A stretch of 19,768 nt of DNA from JBCCFW01 sp039029535 (GTDB lineage Bacteria; Acidobacteriota; JBCCFW01): positions 1 through 19,768 of the forward strand of contig JBCCFW010000149.1 in NCBI GenBank assembly GCA_039029535.1. Direction: 5' to 3'. A model generated the notes under the pieces. The model saw only the letters and a program-made list of their open reading frames with translations, was not told the origin of the DNA and made no database searches. This document shows, piece by piece, positions 1-9,283 of the stretch; the first letter of the stretch is position 1, and each line of letters starts with the position of its first letter. A program made the position numbers and the translations under genes.

Positions 1-1
1 C

Positions 2-376
2 GAGAACTCCACCACCGCCTTCTACCGGATGGGCTGGATCGCCGACTACGCCGACCCCGACAACTTCATGACGGTGCGGCTCTCGCGTGACTACTGGGGT
101 CCGAAGGGCAACTACAGCCGCTTCTCTCACCCCGAGTTCGAGAAGCTCATCAACCGCGCCCGCGAGATCACCGACATGGAAGAGCGCGTGAAGCTCTACC
201 AGCAGGCCGAGGAGATCGCGGTCGAGGAAGCCGCCTGGCTGTTCATCTACTACTACGGCGAGGAGATGCTCCTGAAGCCGTACGTGAAGAACTTCTACCC
301 GGCTCCGCAGGGCGATTACACCTCGCCCATGTGGAACGTCTCGATGGAAGCCGACGCCACCCCCGTCGGTCTCTGA
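2..376 (+). CDS. ABC transporter substrate-binding protein, peptide type (C-terminal fragment)
   Basis: This is the last 124 codons of an extracytoplasmic solute-binding protein; the start lies before the window. Members of family 5 (DppA/OppA type) capture oligopeptides, or sometimes nickel or sugars, and deliver them to an inner-membrane permease. The sequence shows the family's C-terminal signature GWIADYADPDNFM, followed by the usual helix containing EFEKLINRAREITD and a stretch in which the chain is described as a run of short half-reactions ending in the late WLFIYYYGEEMLLKPYV segment. A DppB-like permease follows 27 bases downstream, the usual order in these operons. The ligand cannot be told from this end of the protein. 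The family call is secure; peptide specificity is inferred. Confidence 0.88.
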   Translation, partial: ENSTTAFYRMGWIADYADPDNFMTVRLSRDYWGPKGNYSRFSHPEFEKLINRAREITDMEERVKLYQQAEEIAVEEAAWLFIYYYGEEMLLKPYVKNFYPAPQGDYTSPMWNVSMEADATPVGL

Positions 377-403
377 TCGCCGCTCGCCTCCCCGGAGTCT
401 CCC

Positions 404-1370
404 GTGCTCAGCTTCATCGCTCGACGGCTCATCGGCATGTTGGTGGTGCTCTTCTGCACCGCCAGCCTGTTGTTTGCCCTGATGAAGATGGCGCCGGGCG
501 ACCCGGCTCGGCTGATCGCGGGGCAGACCGCCGACCCCAACATCCTCGCCAAGGTCCGGGCCGAATGGCACCTCGACGACCCCATCCCGAAGCAGTACGT
601 CTGGTGGATGGGGCAGCTCGTGCGACTCGAGCTGCCGGACTCCTACGTCCAGAACCGGCCGGTCTCCCACGTTCTCGCCAACAAGGTCGTGGCGACCTGC
701 GCCCTGGCCTTCTGCTCGATCATCCTCGCCTTCCTGCTCGGAACTGCGGCGGGGATCATCGGGGCCTACTTCCAGGGGACCTGGCTGGACACGGCCGTTC
801 TCACGACATCACTGATCTGGATCTCGACACCGGTCTTCTGGCTCGGGCTGATGTTCATCCTGCTCTTCGCGAGCAGGCTCCGCTGGCTCCCGGCCTCGGG
901 CTACGGGATGGGCGAGACCTACCTGCCCGGCCTGGGCCCCGAGTTCTTCCAGCCCCTGCCCGAGCCCGCGCACCTGGTGCTGCCGGCCGTGTCGTTGGCC
1001 CTGCTCTCGACCGGCTACTTCGCCCGGATGATGCGGTCCTCCCTGCTGGAGGTCGTCCGTCAGGACTTCATCCGCACCGCCACGGCCAAGGGGCTGTCGC
1101 CGAAGCGCGTCATCCTCAAGCACGCCCTGCGCAACGCGCTCATCCCGGTCGTGACCATCGTCGGCATCAACTTCGCCGGATTGCTGGGCGGAGCGGTCGC
1201 GACCGAGTACGTTTTCGCCTGGCCTGGCATGGGCAAGGAGCTGCTCAACGCCATCAACCTGCGGGACTACCCCGTGATGATGGGCGGCGTGCTCAGCATC
1301 GCCACGGTCTTCGTCTGCGTGAATCTCCTCGTCGACATCTCTTACGCCTGGATCGACCCCCGCATCCGCC

Positions 1371-1378
<8 letters not shown>
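404..1378 (+). CDS. ABC transporter permease, DppB/OppB family
   Basis: This 324-residue inner-membrane subunit would form one half of the transport channel for the binding protein encoded upstream. The N-terminus (FIARRLIGMLVVLF) and the early MAPGDPAR segment are typical of DppB/OppB proteins. Hydrophobic segments lie near residues 9-28, 97-125, 132-156, 190-207, 243-265 and 293-312. The cytoplasmic EAA-type loop that docks the ATPase lies at about 216-240 and includes FIRTATAKGLSPKRVI. The start is GTG at 404, six bases after a GGAG ribosome-binding site at 394-397. The gene overlaps the following protease gene by 8 bases. No DppC partner or ATPase gene follows, so the transporter is incomplete here; the missing parts may lie upstream of the window. 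Confidence 0.93.
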
Positions 1379-2743
<1,365 letters not shown>

Positions 2744-2747
<4 letters not shown>

Positions 2748-5477
2748 AGGCCCTCCTGGTCGACGGCTCCAACCAGATCTACCGGGCCTACCATGCGATG
2801 GAGCGCTCCGGTGGTCGGTTGACCGCCCCGGATGGAACGCCCACCGGTGCGCTGCACGCCTTCCTCCAGCTCCTGCGCAAGACCATCGCCGACCACGCGC
2901 CCGATCACCTGGCGCTGGCGTTCGACAAGAGCGGCGACACCTTCCGGCACGAGATCTACCCGGAGTACAAGGCGCAGCGCGACGCCATGCCCGAGGACCT
3001 CCAGGTCCAGCTCCAGCTTGCCCACGAGGCACTCGCTGCCTTGCAGTACCCGCTGCTCGAGCTCGAGAGCTTCGAGGCCGACGACATCATCGCCACCCTC
3101 ACCAAGCAGGTCGTGGCCGCCGGGGGCGAGGTCGTCATCCTCAGCTCCGACAAGGACCTGCTCCAGCTCGTCTCGGACAAGGTCAAGCTCTTCCACCCCC
3201 ACCCGCGATCGTCTCCTCGACGTCGAGGGCACCACCGAGGTGTTCGGGGTGCCGCCGCATCAGGTCGCCGACGTCCTCGCTATCATGGGCGACAGCTCCG
3301 ACAACATCCCCGGCGTGAAGGGCATCGGCGAGAAGGGCGCCAAGGTGCTCATCTCGAAGCTCGGTGACCTCGAGACCGCCTTGGCCTCCGCGGACGTCAT
3401 CGAGAACGACACCGAGTTCGGCCGCACGCGCAAGAAGATGGCCAAGCTCCTCCGTGAGCAGCCCGACGAAGCCCGCAAGGCGCGCGAGCTCGTGGCCCTC
3501 CGTGAAGACGTCGAGCTCTCGGTCACCCTCGACGACCTCGCCCTCAAGGGGCCGGACGAAGAGGCGAGCCGCAAGCTCTTCTCTCGACTGGGTCTCGTCC
3601 GCCTGCTCGGCGAGCTCGGCATCGAGGCGCCCGAGGAGCCGGAGCTCGAGCTGGCAGACGCGGCGGCGCGCAAGGCGAGCTACGAACTCGTCGAAGACGA
3701 AGGCACCCTGAAGGACCTGTGCGATCGCCTGCGGAAGGCCGGTGGCTTCGCGCTCCGGGCGATCACGAGCGGCGGCGACCCGCACCGAGCAGAGCTCCTT
3801 GGCCTGGCCGTGTCCTGCGAGCCCGGCTCGGGGAGCTACTTGCCGCTGGGTCAGGTCTACGGACGTCGACTGTCGCTCGAGCTCGTGAAGACCGAGCTCG
3901 GACCGCTGCTGGCCGACCCCCTCGTCGCCAAGCTCGGTCACGACCTCAAGTACGACGGCAACCTGCTCGCTCGCCACGGCATGGTGCTCGACGGGATCAC
4001 CGCCGACACCTACCTCGCGTCGACGCTGCTCGATCCCGATCGTCGCAGCCACGGCCTCGACAGCCTGGCCGCCGACCACCTCGAGGCCAAGCTGCTGAGC
4101 CGCTCGGAGGTCGCCGGTGCGGGCGACGAGGAGCTGTCGCTCGACCGTGTCGCCCCCGAGAAGGTGGGACCGCACGCGGCCGAGTCGTGCGACCTCGCCT
4201 TCCAGCTCGACGAGCTCCTCCAGCCGCGTCTGGTCGAGGACGGTCTCGAGAAGGTTTATCGCGAGATCGAGCTCCCCCTCATGCCCGTGCTGGCCAGCAT
4301 GGAAGAGCACGGCATCACGCTCTGCGTCGACGTGCTGGCGGAGCTCGGCAAGGAGGTCGACGACGGCCTGACCACCTTGACGGCTGAGATCCACGAGATG
4401 GCGGGTCGGGAGTTCTCGATCAACTCGCCCAAGCAGCTCGGTGAGGTGCTCTTCGACGAGCTGGGTCTCGAGACCAAGGGACGCACGGCCAAGACGGGAG
4501 CGCGCTCCACCTCGGTCGACGTGCTCGAACGCCTGGCAGCCGACCATCCCCTCCCGGGCAAGGTCATCGAGCATCGCGAGCTCGCCAAGCTCAAGGGCAC
4601 CTATCTCGACGCCCTGCCCAAGCTCGTGCGCGAGGACACTGGTCGCATTCACACGACCTATCACCAGACCCACGCGGCGACCGGTCGGCTCTCGTCGACC
4701 GACCCGAACCTCCAGAACATCCCCATCCGCACCGAGCTCGGTCGGCAGATCCGCAAGGCCTTCGTGGCCGAAGACGGCTGGCTGCTGGTGGGCGCCGACT
4801 ACTCGCAGGTCGAGCTCCGGGTCATGGCCTCCGTCGCGGAGGAGCCCGCCCTGGTCGAGGCCTTCGAGAAGGGCGAGGACATCCACGCCACCACGGCGGC
4901 CAAGGTCTTCGACCTCGAGCCCTCGGAAGTCACCGCCGAGCACCGTCGTCGAGCCAAGGAGGTCAACTTCGGCGTGCTGTACGGCATGGGCGCCTTCGGC
5001 CTGGGTCAGCGCCTGGGCATCCCACGCAAGCAGGCCGAGGAGATCATCGAGCGCTACTTCGCGCGGATGCCGCGGGTGAAGGAGACCACCGAGCGTCTCA
5101 TCGCCGAGGTCCGAGAGGACGAGCGACATCGCGCCCGCACGGTCTTCGGTCGGGTCCGCCCCCTCCCCGAGATCGTCTCGCGCAGCTTCAACCGCCGGGC
5201 CTTCGCCGAGCGCGCCGCCGTGAACGCGGTCGTGCAGGGCAGCGCCGCCGACCTCATCAAGCTGGCCATGATCGAGGTGTACCGACGTCTCGAACGCGAG
5301 GTGCCGAAAGCACGCCTGCTCTTGCAGGTTCACGACGAGCTCGTGCTCGAGGCTCCCGAGAAGGACGCCGAGAAGGCCCGTGCGCTGCTGGTCGAGTGCA
5401 TGGAAGGCATCGGCGGGCTCGACGTCCCGCTGGAGGCGGTCGCCTCGGTGGGTCCGAACTGGTACGAGCTCAAGTGA
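2744..5477 (+). CDS. polA: DNA polymerase I, with an apparent one-base frameshift
   Basis: Pol I fills gaps and removes RNA primers in the cytoplasm. The frame from GTG 2744 encodes the 5' nuclease start (LLVDGSNQIYRAYH, Asp61, the EADD motif at 111-114, SSDKDLLQLVSD). It then loses the frame at the C5 run 3196-3200. Without compensation it ends at 3367 after 207 codons. Skipping one C restores a 910-residue protein that continues RDRLLDVEG and MGDSSDNIPGVKGIGEKGA. The polymerase domain is intact: motif A DYSQVELRVMA, motif B RRRAKEVNFGVLYG and motif C QVHDELVLE. The 3'-5' exonuclease domain looks disabled: the Exo I DTE position reads RAI (3756-3764), although LKYD and the Exo III Asp remain. 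The extra base could be a sequencing error or a real mutation. Confidence 0.9.
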
Positions 5478-6742
5478 TGCAGCGTCGACTCAGGCTCACC
5501 ATCGCTGTCTTGCTCCTCACCCTGTTGGCCGCCGAGCCCGCTCCGGCCACGACCGAGCGTGAGCTCCCTCTCGCGAGCCTGCAGGCGTCACGCGTGCAGA
5601 AGGCGCTGTCCTTGGCGCGTCGTCATCACCGCCGCAACGTCCTCCGCTGGACGGAGCTGTGTCGCATCCCGGCACTGTCGGGTCAGGAAGAGGCACGCGC
5701 GAAGGAGGTCCGCGAGCAGCTCGCCGCCCTCGGCCTGAAGATCATCGACCGCACTGACGGCAACGTCGAAGCCGTGCTGGTCGGTCGTCGCCCGGAGCTC
5801 CCGCCCGGCGTGCTCTGTGCTCACCTCGACGCCTTGCACGCCCCCACCGAGGAGAACCCCATCCGGCTCAACGGCACCCTTCTCACGGGTCCCGGCGTGC
5901 TCGATGACGGGAGCGGGCTGGCCGGCTTGCTCACCGCGGCCCGCAGTCTCACGACGGTCGGCTACCAGGGAGAGCGTTCGCTCCACTTCCTCGCGACGGT
6001 ACGGGAGGAGGTCGGGCTCGAGGGCATGAAGAGCTACCTCGAGACGGCCTCTCCCCTGCCGGCTGCCGTGGTCTCGATCGACGGCATCCTCGGTGGCGTC
6101 GACTACGGCGCCACGGGGATCATCTGGAAGCGCTTCCGATTCCTCGGTCGCGGGGGACATGCCTTGCTCTCGCCACGCACGCCCTCGCCGGCCTTCGGAG
6201 CCGGTCGTGCGATCGCGGGCCTCGCCGATCTCGCCGAGGAGATCGACGTCCCCCTCAACGTCGGCGTGCTCCAAGGCGGCACGCGCCCCAACGCCATCCC
6301 GGCAGAGGTGTCGTTCACCGTCGACGTCCGCAGCACGGATGCGGAAGAGCTGGCGCGACTGGAGCGTCAGATCTCGCGCATCGTCCGCAGCGCTGCCGCT
6401 CGTGAGGCGGTCAAGGTCGAGGAAGAGCTGCTGCAAGGCTTGCCCGCGGCACGTCTGCCCGGTCACGGTCGCTCGCGGCTCGTGCTGGGGGCCGTCGACA
6501 TCCTCGAGTGGCTCGGCGTCCCGGCCCGCGCGCATCCGCGGGGCAGCTCCGATCACAACGTGGCCTTGCTGCGAGGCATCCCCGCCATCGCGGTGGGCAC
6601 GACGGTCGGACGCGGCGCGCACTCGCCGGCCGAGCAGGCCGACACCGAGGCCTTCCTCGAGGGATCGCAGCAGGTGATCTTGCTCGCCGTGCTGCTGGGT
6701 GAAGGGCTCGAGAACGCACCGGGACCGCAGGCGGCTCAGTAG
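5477..6742 (+). CDS. Secreted M20-family metallopeptidase
   Basis: This 421-residue di-zinc peptidase or amidohydrolase resembles peptidase T, CPG2 and aminoacylase-like enzymes. I chose ATG 5477, which overlaps the polA TGA by one base, because it begins with a clear signal peptide (MQRRLRLTIAVLLLTLLAAE, then PAPA). The longer frame from 5396 lies wholly inside polA. Metal and catalytic residues expected of M20 are visible: His116 and Asp118 in AHLDAL, Asp143/Asp144 in GVLDDGSG, the Glu177-Glu178 pair in VREEVGLEG, Asp202 in VSIDGI and a C-terminal His in RGAHSPAEQAD. The lid/dimerisation segment contains GGTRPNAIPAEVSF. It is probably periplasmic or extracellular and cleaves peptides. The substrate is unknown. 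It is the last gene of the + strand run and meets the opposing gene after 19 bases. Confidence 0.92.
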   Translation: MQRRLRLTIAVLLLTLLAAEPAPATTERELPLASLQASRVQKALSLARRHHRRNVLRWTELCRIPALSGQEEARAKEVREQLAALGLKIIDRTDGNVEAVLVGRRPELPPGVLCAHLDALHAPTEENPIRLNGTLLTGPGVLDDGSGLAGLLTAARSLTTVGYQGERSLHFLATVREEVGLEGMKSYLETASPLPAAVVSIDGILGGVDYGATGIIWKRFRFLGRGGHALLSPRTPSPAFGAGRAIAGLADLAEEIDVPLNVGVLQGGTRPNAIPAEVSFTVDVRSTDAEELARLERQISRIVRSAAAREAVKVEEELLQGLPAARLPGHGRSRLVLGAVDILEWLGVPARAHPRGSSDHNVALLRGIPAIAVGTTVGRGAHSPAEQADTEAFLEGSQQVILLAVLLGEGLENAPGPQAAQ

Positions 6743-6761
6743 ACCCGCCAAGGCTCGAGCG

Positions 6762-7766
6762 TCAGCCCGCCAGCACCTCGTCCTCCAGCTCGTACTTCGG
6801 CTCGGGCAGCGGCTCGGGCGGGTTGTCGCGCTCCCAGGCGACCGTCTTCTCGATGACCTGACGCAGCGAGAACGGCGACATGCAGCCGAGCTCCTCGCGG
6901 AGACGACGCGCGTCGATGGTCAGCGAGTGCTCGACGCCGAAGCCCGCACGCAGGTCCTCGGGAAGCTCCTCGGCAGCCCGCTCGACGACGTCCCCGCTCC
7001 AGCCGAGGACTGCCGCCACCTCTTCGACGAGCTCTCGCGTCGACAGCACGTGCTCGCCGACGTTGTAGGTCCGCCCCACCGCCGCCTCGTGAGTGCAGGC
7101 CGTCGCCAGCGCGCGACCGCAGTCCTCCACGAAGCCGTAAGTCGAGCGCCAGCGGGCGAGCCCCTCGTCGAGCACGATGCCGGGTCGCTCGTCGAGCATG
7201 GGGCGGATCCAGCCGTGGAGCCGATGCTGCGGATCGCCGGGGCCGAGCACCATGGGCAGGCGCAAGACCACGCCCTCGAAGCCGTCGGCCGACAGCACGG
7301 CGCGCTCGCAGGGGATCTTGTCGTAGCGCCAGCGCGGGTCGTCCTCGTCGTCGATGAAGGCCCGGTAGGGATGCATCACCGAGCGCAGCGGACCGTCCTC
7401 GTCGAGCAGTCCCTCGATGGGCTCACCCTCTTCCGTGCCGTGCAGTCGGCCGAAGGGCGCGTAGACGTCGCAGGAGCTCGTCATGACCAGGCGGCGTGCG
7501 ACGTCGCGACAGCTCTCGATCCAGCCCTCGACTTGAGCCAGCTCGGAGACGACGTTGTGCAGCACGACCTCGGGGCCGAAGTCGACGATGGCCTCGCGGG
7601 CCGCGGGCATGTCATCGCGGTTGCCCACGATCCGGCGCACGCCCTCGGGCAGCTCGGCCTCGGTCTTGCCACGGTTGAGCACCGCGAGCTCGTGTCCGTC
7701 CGCGTGCAGAGCGCGCAGCGCCGCCAGGCCGATGAACTTGGTCCCACCAATGATGAGGATCTTCAC
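6762..7766 (-). CDS. NAD-dependent epimerase/dehydratase-like protein (atypical SDR)
   Basis: This 334-residue Rossmann protein opens with MKILIIGGTKFIG, the nucleotide-binding glycine motif in the GGTxFIG form found in atypical extended SDRs (CSP41-like and isoflavone-reductase-like groups). The usual extended-SDR active site is not clear: SSCDVYAPFG supplies the Ser/Thr region, but where YxxxK is expected the sequence reads WRYDKIPCE, with Tyr148 only two residues before Lys150. It could be a sugar epimerase or reductase, or a Rossmann protein with another role. Two adjacent GTG codons can start it; I prefer 7766 because the GGAGG at 7773-7777 then sits six bases away rather than three. It is last in the - strand glycan group, 81 bases after the membrane-protein gene. 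The substrate is unknown. Confidence 0.85.
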   Translation of the reverse strand: MKILIIGGTKFIGLAALRALHADGHELAVLNRGKTEAELPEGVRRIVGNRDDMPAAREAIVDFGPEVVLHNVVSELAQVEGWIESCRDVARRLVMTSSCDVYAPFGRLHGTEEGEPIEGLLDEDGPLRSVMHPYRAFIDDEDDPRWRYDKIPCERAVLSADGFEGVVLRLPMVLGPGDPQHRLHGWIRPMLDERPGIVLDEGLARWRSTYGFVEDCGRALATACTHEAAVGRTYNVGEHVLSTRELVEEVAAVLGWSGDVVERAAEELPEDLRAGFGVEHSLTIDARRLREELGCMSPFSLRQVIEKTVAWERDNPPEPLPEPKYELEDEVLAG

Positions 7767-7772
7767 CACACA

Positions 7773-7777
7773 CCTCC
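7773..7777 (-). promoter_or_regulatory. Ribosome-binding site deciding an epimerase start
   Basis: On the - strand this reads GGAGG. It lies six bases before the second of two consecutive GTG codons (7766) and three before the first (7769), which favours the second as the start. Confidence 0.6.
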
Positions 7778-7850
7778 CGCAACTGAGCCTTGAAGCCTAT
7801 CCGACTGAAACGTCAGAGAGCCGCGTGGGGTTGCGTTGATGGGCCTGGGC

Positions 7851-8378
7851 TCACACCTCGTCGAGGTCGTCCGGCCGCCCCATCAGCACGTGCAGGCCCC
7901 AGGACAGGAGCAGGAACACGAGGATCGCCAGGACAGCCAACGCCAGCATGGAGCCGCCGAAGACGATCCAGAGCCGCGTGCGGCTGAGGAAGAACGCGAT
8001 GGCGAAGGTCGCGAGCATCACCATGATGAGCCCGGACAGACGATCGAAGCCGGGGATGTCATCGAACTCGGCCTGACGCCCGATGAGCCAGAGCGTCGCG
8101 ATCATGACCGCGATGGGGACGAAGCTCACCACCAGGGGCAGGTCGAGGAGGTCGGGGCCGCGGAAGAGCAGCGACTTGGCCGCCAGGGCGAGCGCCGCGC
8201 AGCCCGGGATGGTCGCCGCGTAGACCATCACCGACAGCGTCCAGGCACGCGGGCGGGACAGCTCCGCGCCCTTCGGCAGCAGCCCGAGCAATCCGGACAG
8301 CGCCGGAGCCACGAGTTGCACGGCGAGCGCGATGGCCGAGTGCTCACCGGCGAGGGCAATGAGCTCTCGGGGAGTCAC
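7851..8378 (-). CDS. Hypothetical five-helix membrane protein
   Basis: I do not recognise this 175-residue family. The start is GTG 8378, whose GTGA overlaps the stop of the upstream glycosyltransferase, indicating translational coupling; the longer frame to 8432 would run into that gene. Hydrophobic segments lie at about residues 14-34, 47-71, 79-100, 114-131 and 136-165, predicting an inner-membrane protein with five spans. The last span is long, and the tail is short and acidic (RPDDLDEV). There are no obvious catalytic motifs. The antisense frame is longer (7836-8609) but reads as charged, repetitive shadow sequence, whereas this one has regular hydrophobic periodicity. Its coupling to a glycosyltransferase suggests a role in glycan handling, such as anchoring or transport. 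That role is inference only. Confidence 0.75.
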   Translation of the reverse strand: MTPRELIALAGEHSAIALAVQLVAPALSGLLGLLPKGAELSRPRAWTLSVMVYAATIPGCAALALAAKSLLFRGPDLLDLPLVVSFVPIAVMIATLWLIGRQAEFDDIPGFDRLSGLIMVMLATFAIAFFLSRTRLWIVFGGSMLALAVLAILVFLLLSWGLHVLMGRPDDLDEV

Positions 8379-9208
8379 GAGGCCTCGGCGCCCACGGCCT
8401 GCTCGCGACGCTCGATGCCGAACTCGGTCCACGTGCGCCGCTCCTTCCGGGTGACCTCCCGGATGGCGGCGTTGCCGGCCATCGCCTCGTTCGTTCTCCA
8501 GGGACGACCGTGGTCGAGATGCACGCAGACCGCGTGGTGCCGGATCTGCTTGGCGCGACGACCCGCGTTCATGAGGCGCTCGCCGAGCTCGCGATCCTCA
8601 CCGCCGTAGACCATCCGCTCGTCGAAGCCGTTCACCTCCAGGAGGTCGGCCTTCCAGCCCGAGGCGTTGTGACCGTTCCAGGTCGCCTTGGTGGGCGTGA
8701 CGACGTCGAGAAAGCGCGCCATGACCCCACGCGCGCTGAGCTTGAGCATCCGCGACCGCACGCCCCGCGCCTTGAGCCAGGCGGGGTCCGCGTGGTCGCC
8801 GTCGGCGATGTTCTCCGCCGTGATCTCCTCGCTCACGTCCAGCGGCAGCTTGAAGTAGCCGCCCGACAGGAAGTGACCGGGCTCGGCGCGCTCGGCGTGC
8901 ACGGCGAGGAAGTCACGCCGCGGGATGCAGTCGCCGTCGGAGAAGACCAGGTAGTCACCCTCAGCAGCCAGGGTGGCCTTGTTGAGGATGATGGTCTTCC
9001 GGAAGCCGTCATCCTCGTGCCAGACGTGCTGGAGCTGGAGGCCGGTCTCGGCCCGGACCTTGTCGATGCGCTCCCGCGTCTCGTCGGTCGAGCCGTCGTC
9101 GGCGATGACGACCTCGAAGTCGCGCCAGGTCTGGTGGGCGTACCCGATCAGCGCCTTCTCCAGCCACTCCGGCTGGTTGTAGGTGCTGAGGATGACCGAG
9201 AGACGCAT
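8375..9208 (-). CDS. Glycosyltransferase family 2 (GT-A fold, galactosyltransferase-like C-terminus)
   Basis: This is a 277-residue cytoplasmic sugar transferase. The N-terminal GT-A fold is shown by LSVILSTYNQPEWLEKAL and the nucleotide-binding VVIADDGSTDET at about 34-45. The donor/metal motif is DGDC at 91-94 (VFSDGDCIPRRDF). The C-terminal half carries GGEDRELGERL at 202-212, the acidic acceptor-site motif shared with the glycosyltransferase 7C type. HVWHEDDGFRKT near residue 61 is typical of a GT2 subgroup common in LPS and capsule loci. The ATG start at 9208 has a GGAG about six bases upstream. It follows the MsbA-like exporter gene by 75 bases and overlaps the membrane-protein gene by four. 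Donor and acceptor are unknown. Confidence 0.92.
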   Translation of the reverse strand: MRLSVILSTYNQPEWLEKALIGYAHQTWRDFEVVIADDGSTDETRERIDKVRAETGLQLQHVWHEDDGFRKTIILNKATLAAEGDYLVFSDGDCIPRRDFLAVHAERAEPGHFLSGGYFKLPLDVSEEITAENIADGDHADPAWLKARGVRSRMLKLSARGVMARFLDVVTPTKATWNGHNASGWKADLLEVNGFDERMVYGGEDRELGERLMNAGRRAKQIRHHAVCVHLDHGRPWRTNEAMAGNAAIREVTRKERRTWTEFGIERREQAVGAEAS

Positions 9209-9283
9209 GAGGGGCTCCGAGAGGCTCGGGGGCGATCGTACGCCCGGAGCGTCGGACCGAGAACTCGAAAGCGGCGGAAGACC

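Noticed and set aside
3191..3205. Programmed +1 frameshifting in polA as the main explanation
   Set aside because: CCC-C can slip, but there is no nearby stop codon in the first frame and no stimulator that I can see; a sequencing or assembly error is simpler. It is kept only as an alternative in the finding.
3183..5333. A 716-codon - strand frame opposite polA
   Set aside because: It is a mirror of polA codon usage, with Leu/Glu/Val/Gly-rich monotony and no motif; polA motifs A, B and C lie on the other strand.
9209..9283. Short 5-bp stems between the exporter and the GT2 gene
   Set aside because: Stems this short arise by chance in GC-rich DNA and no T-run follows, so I do not call a terminator.
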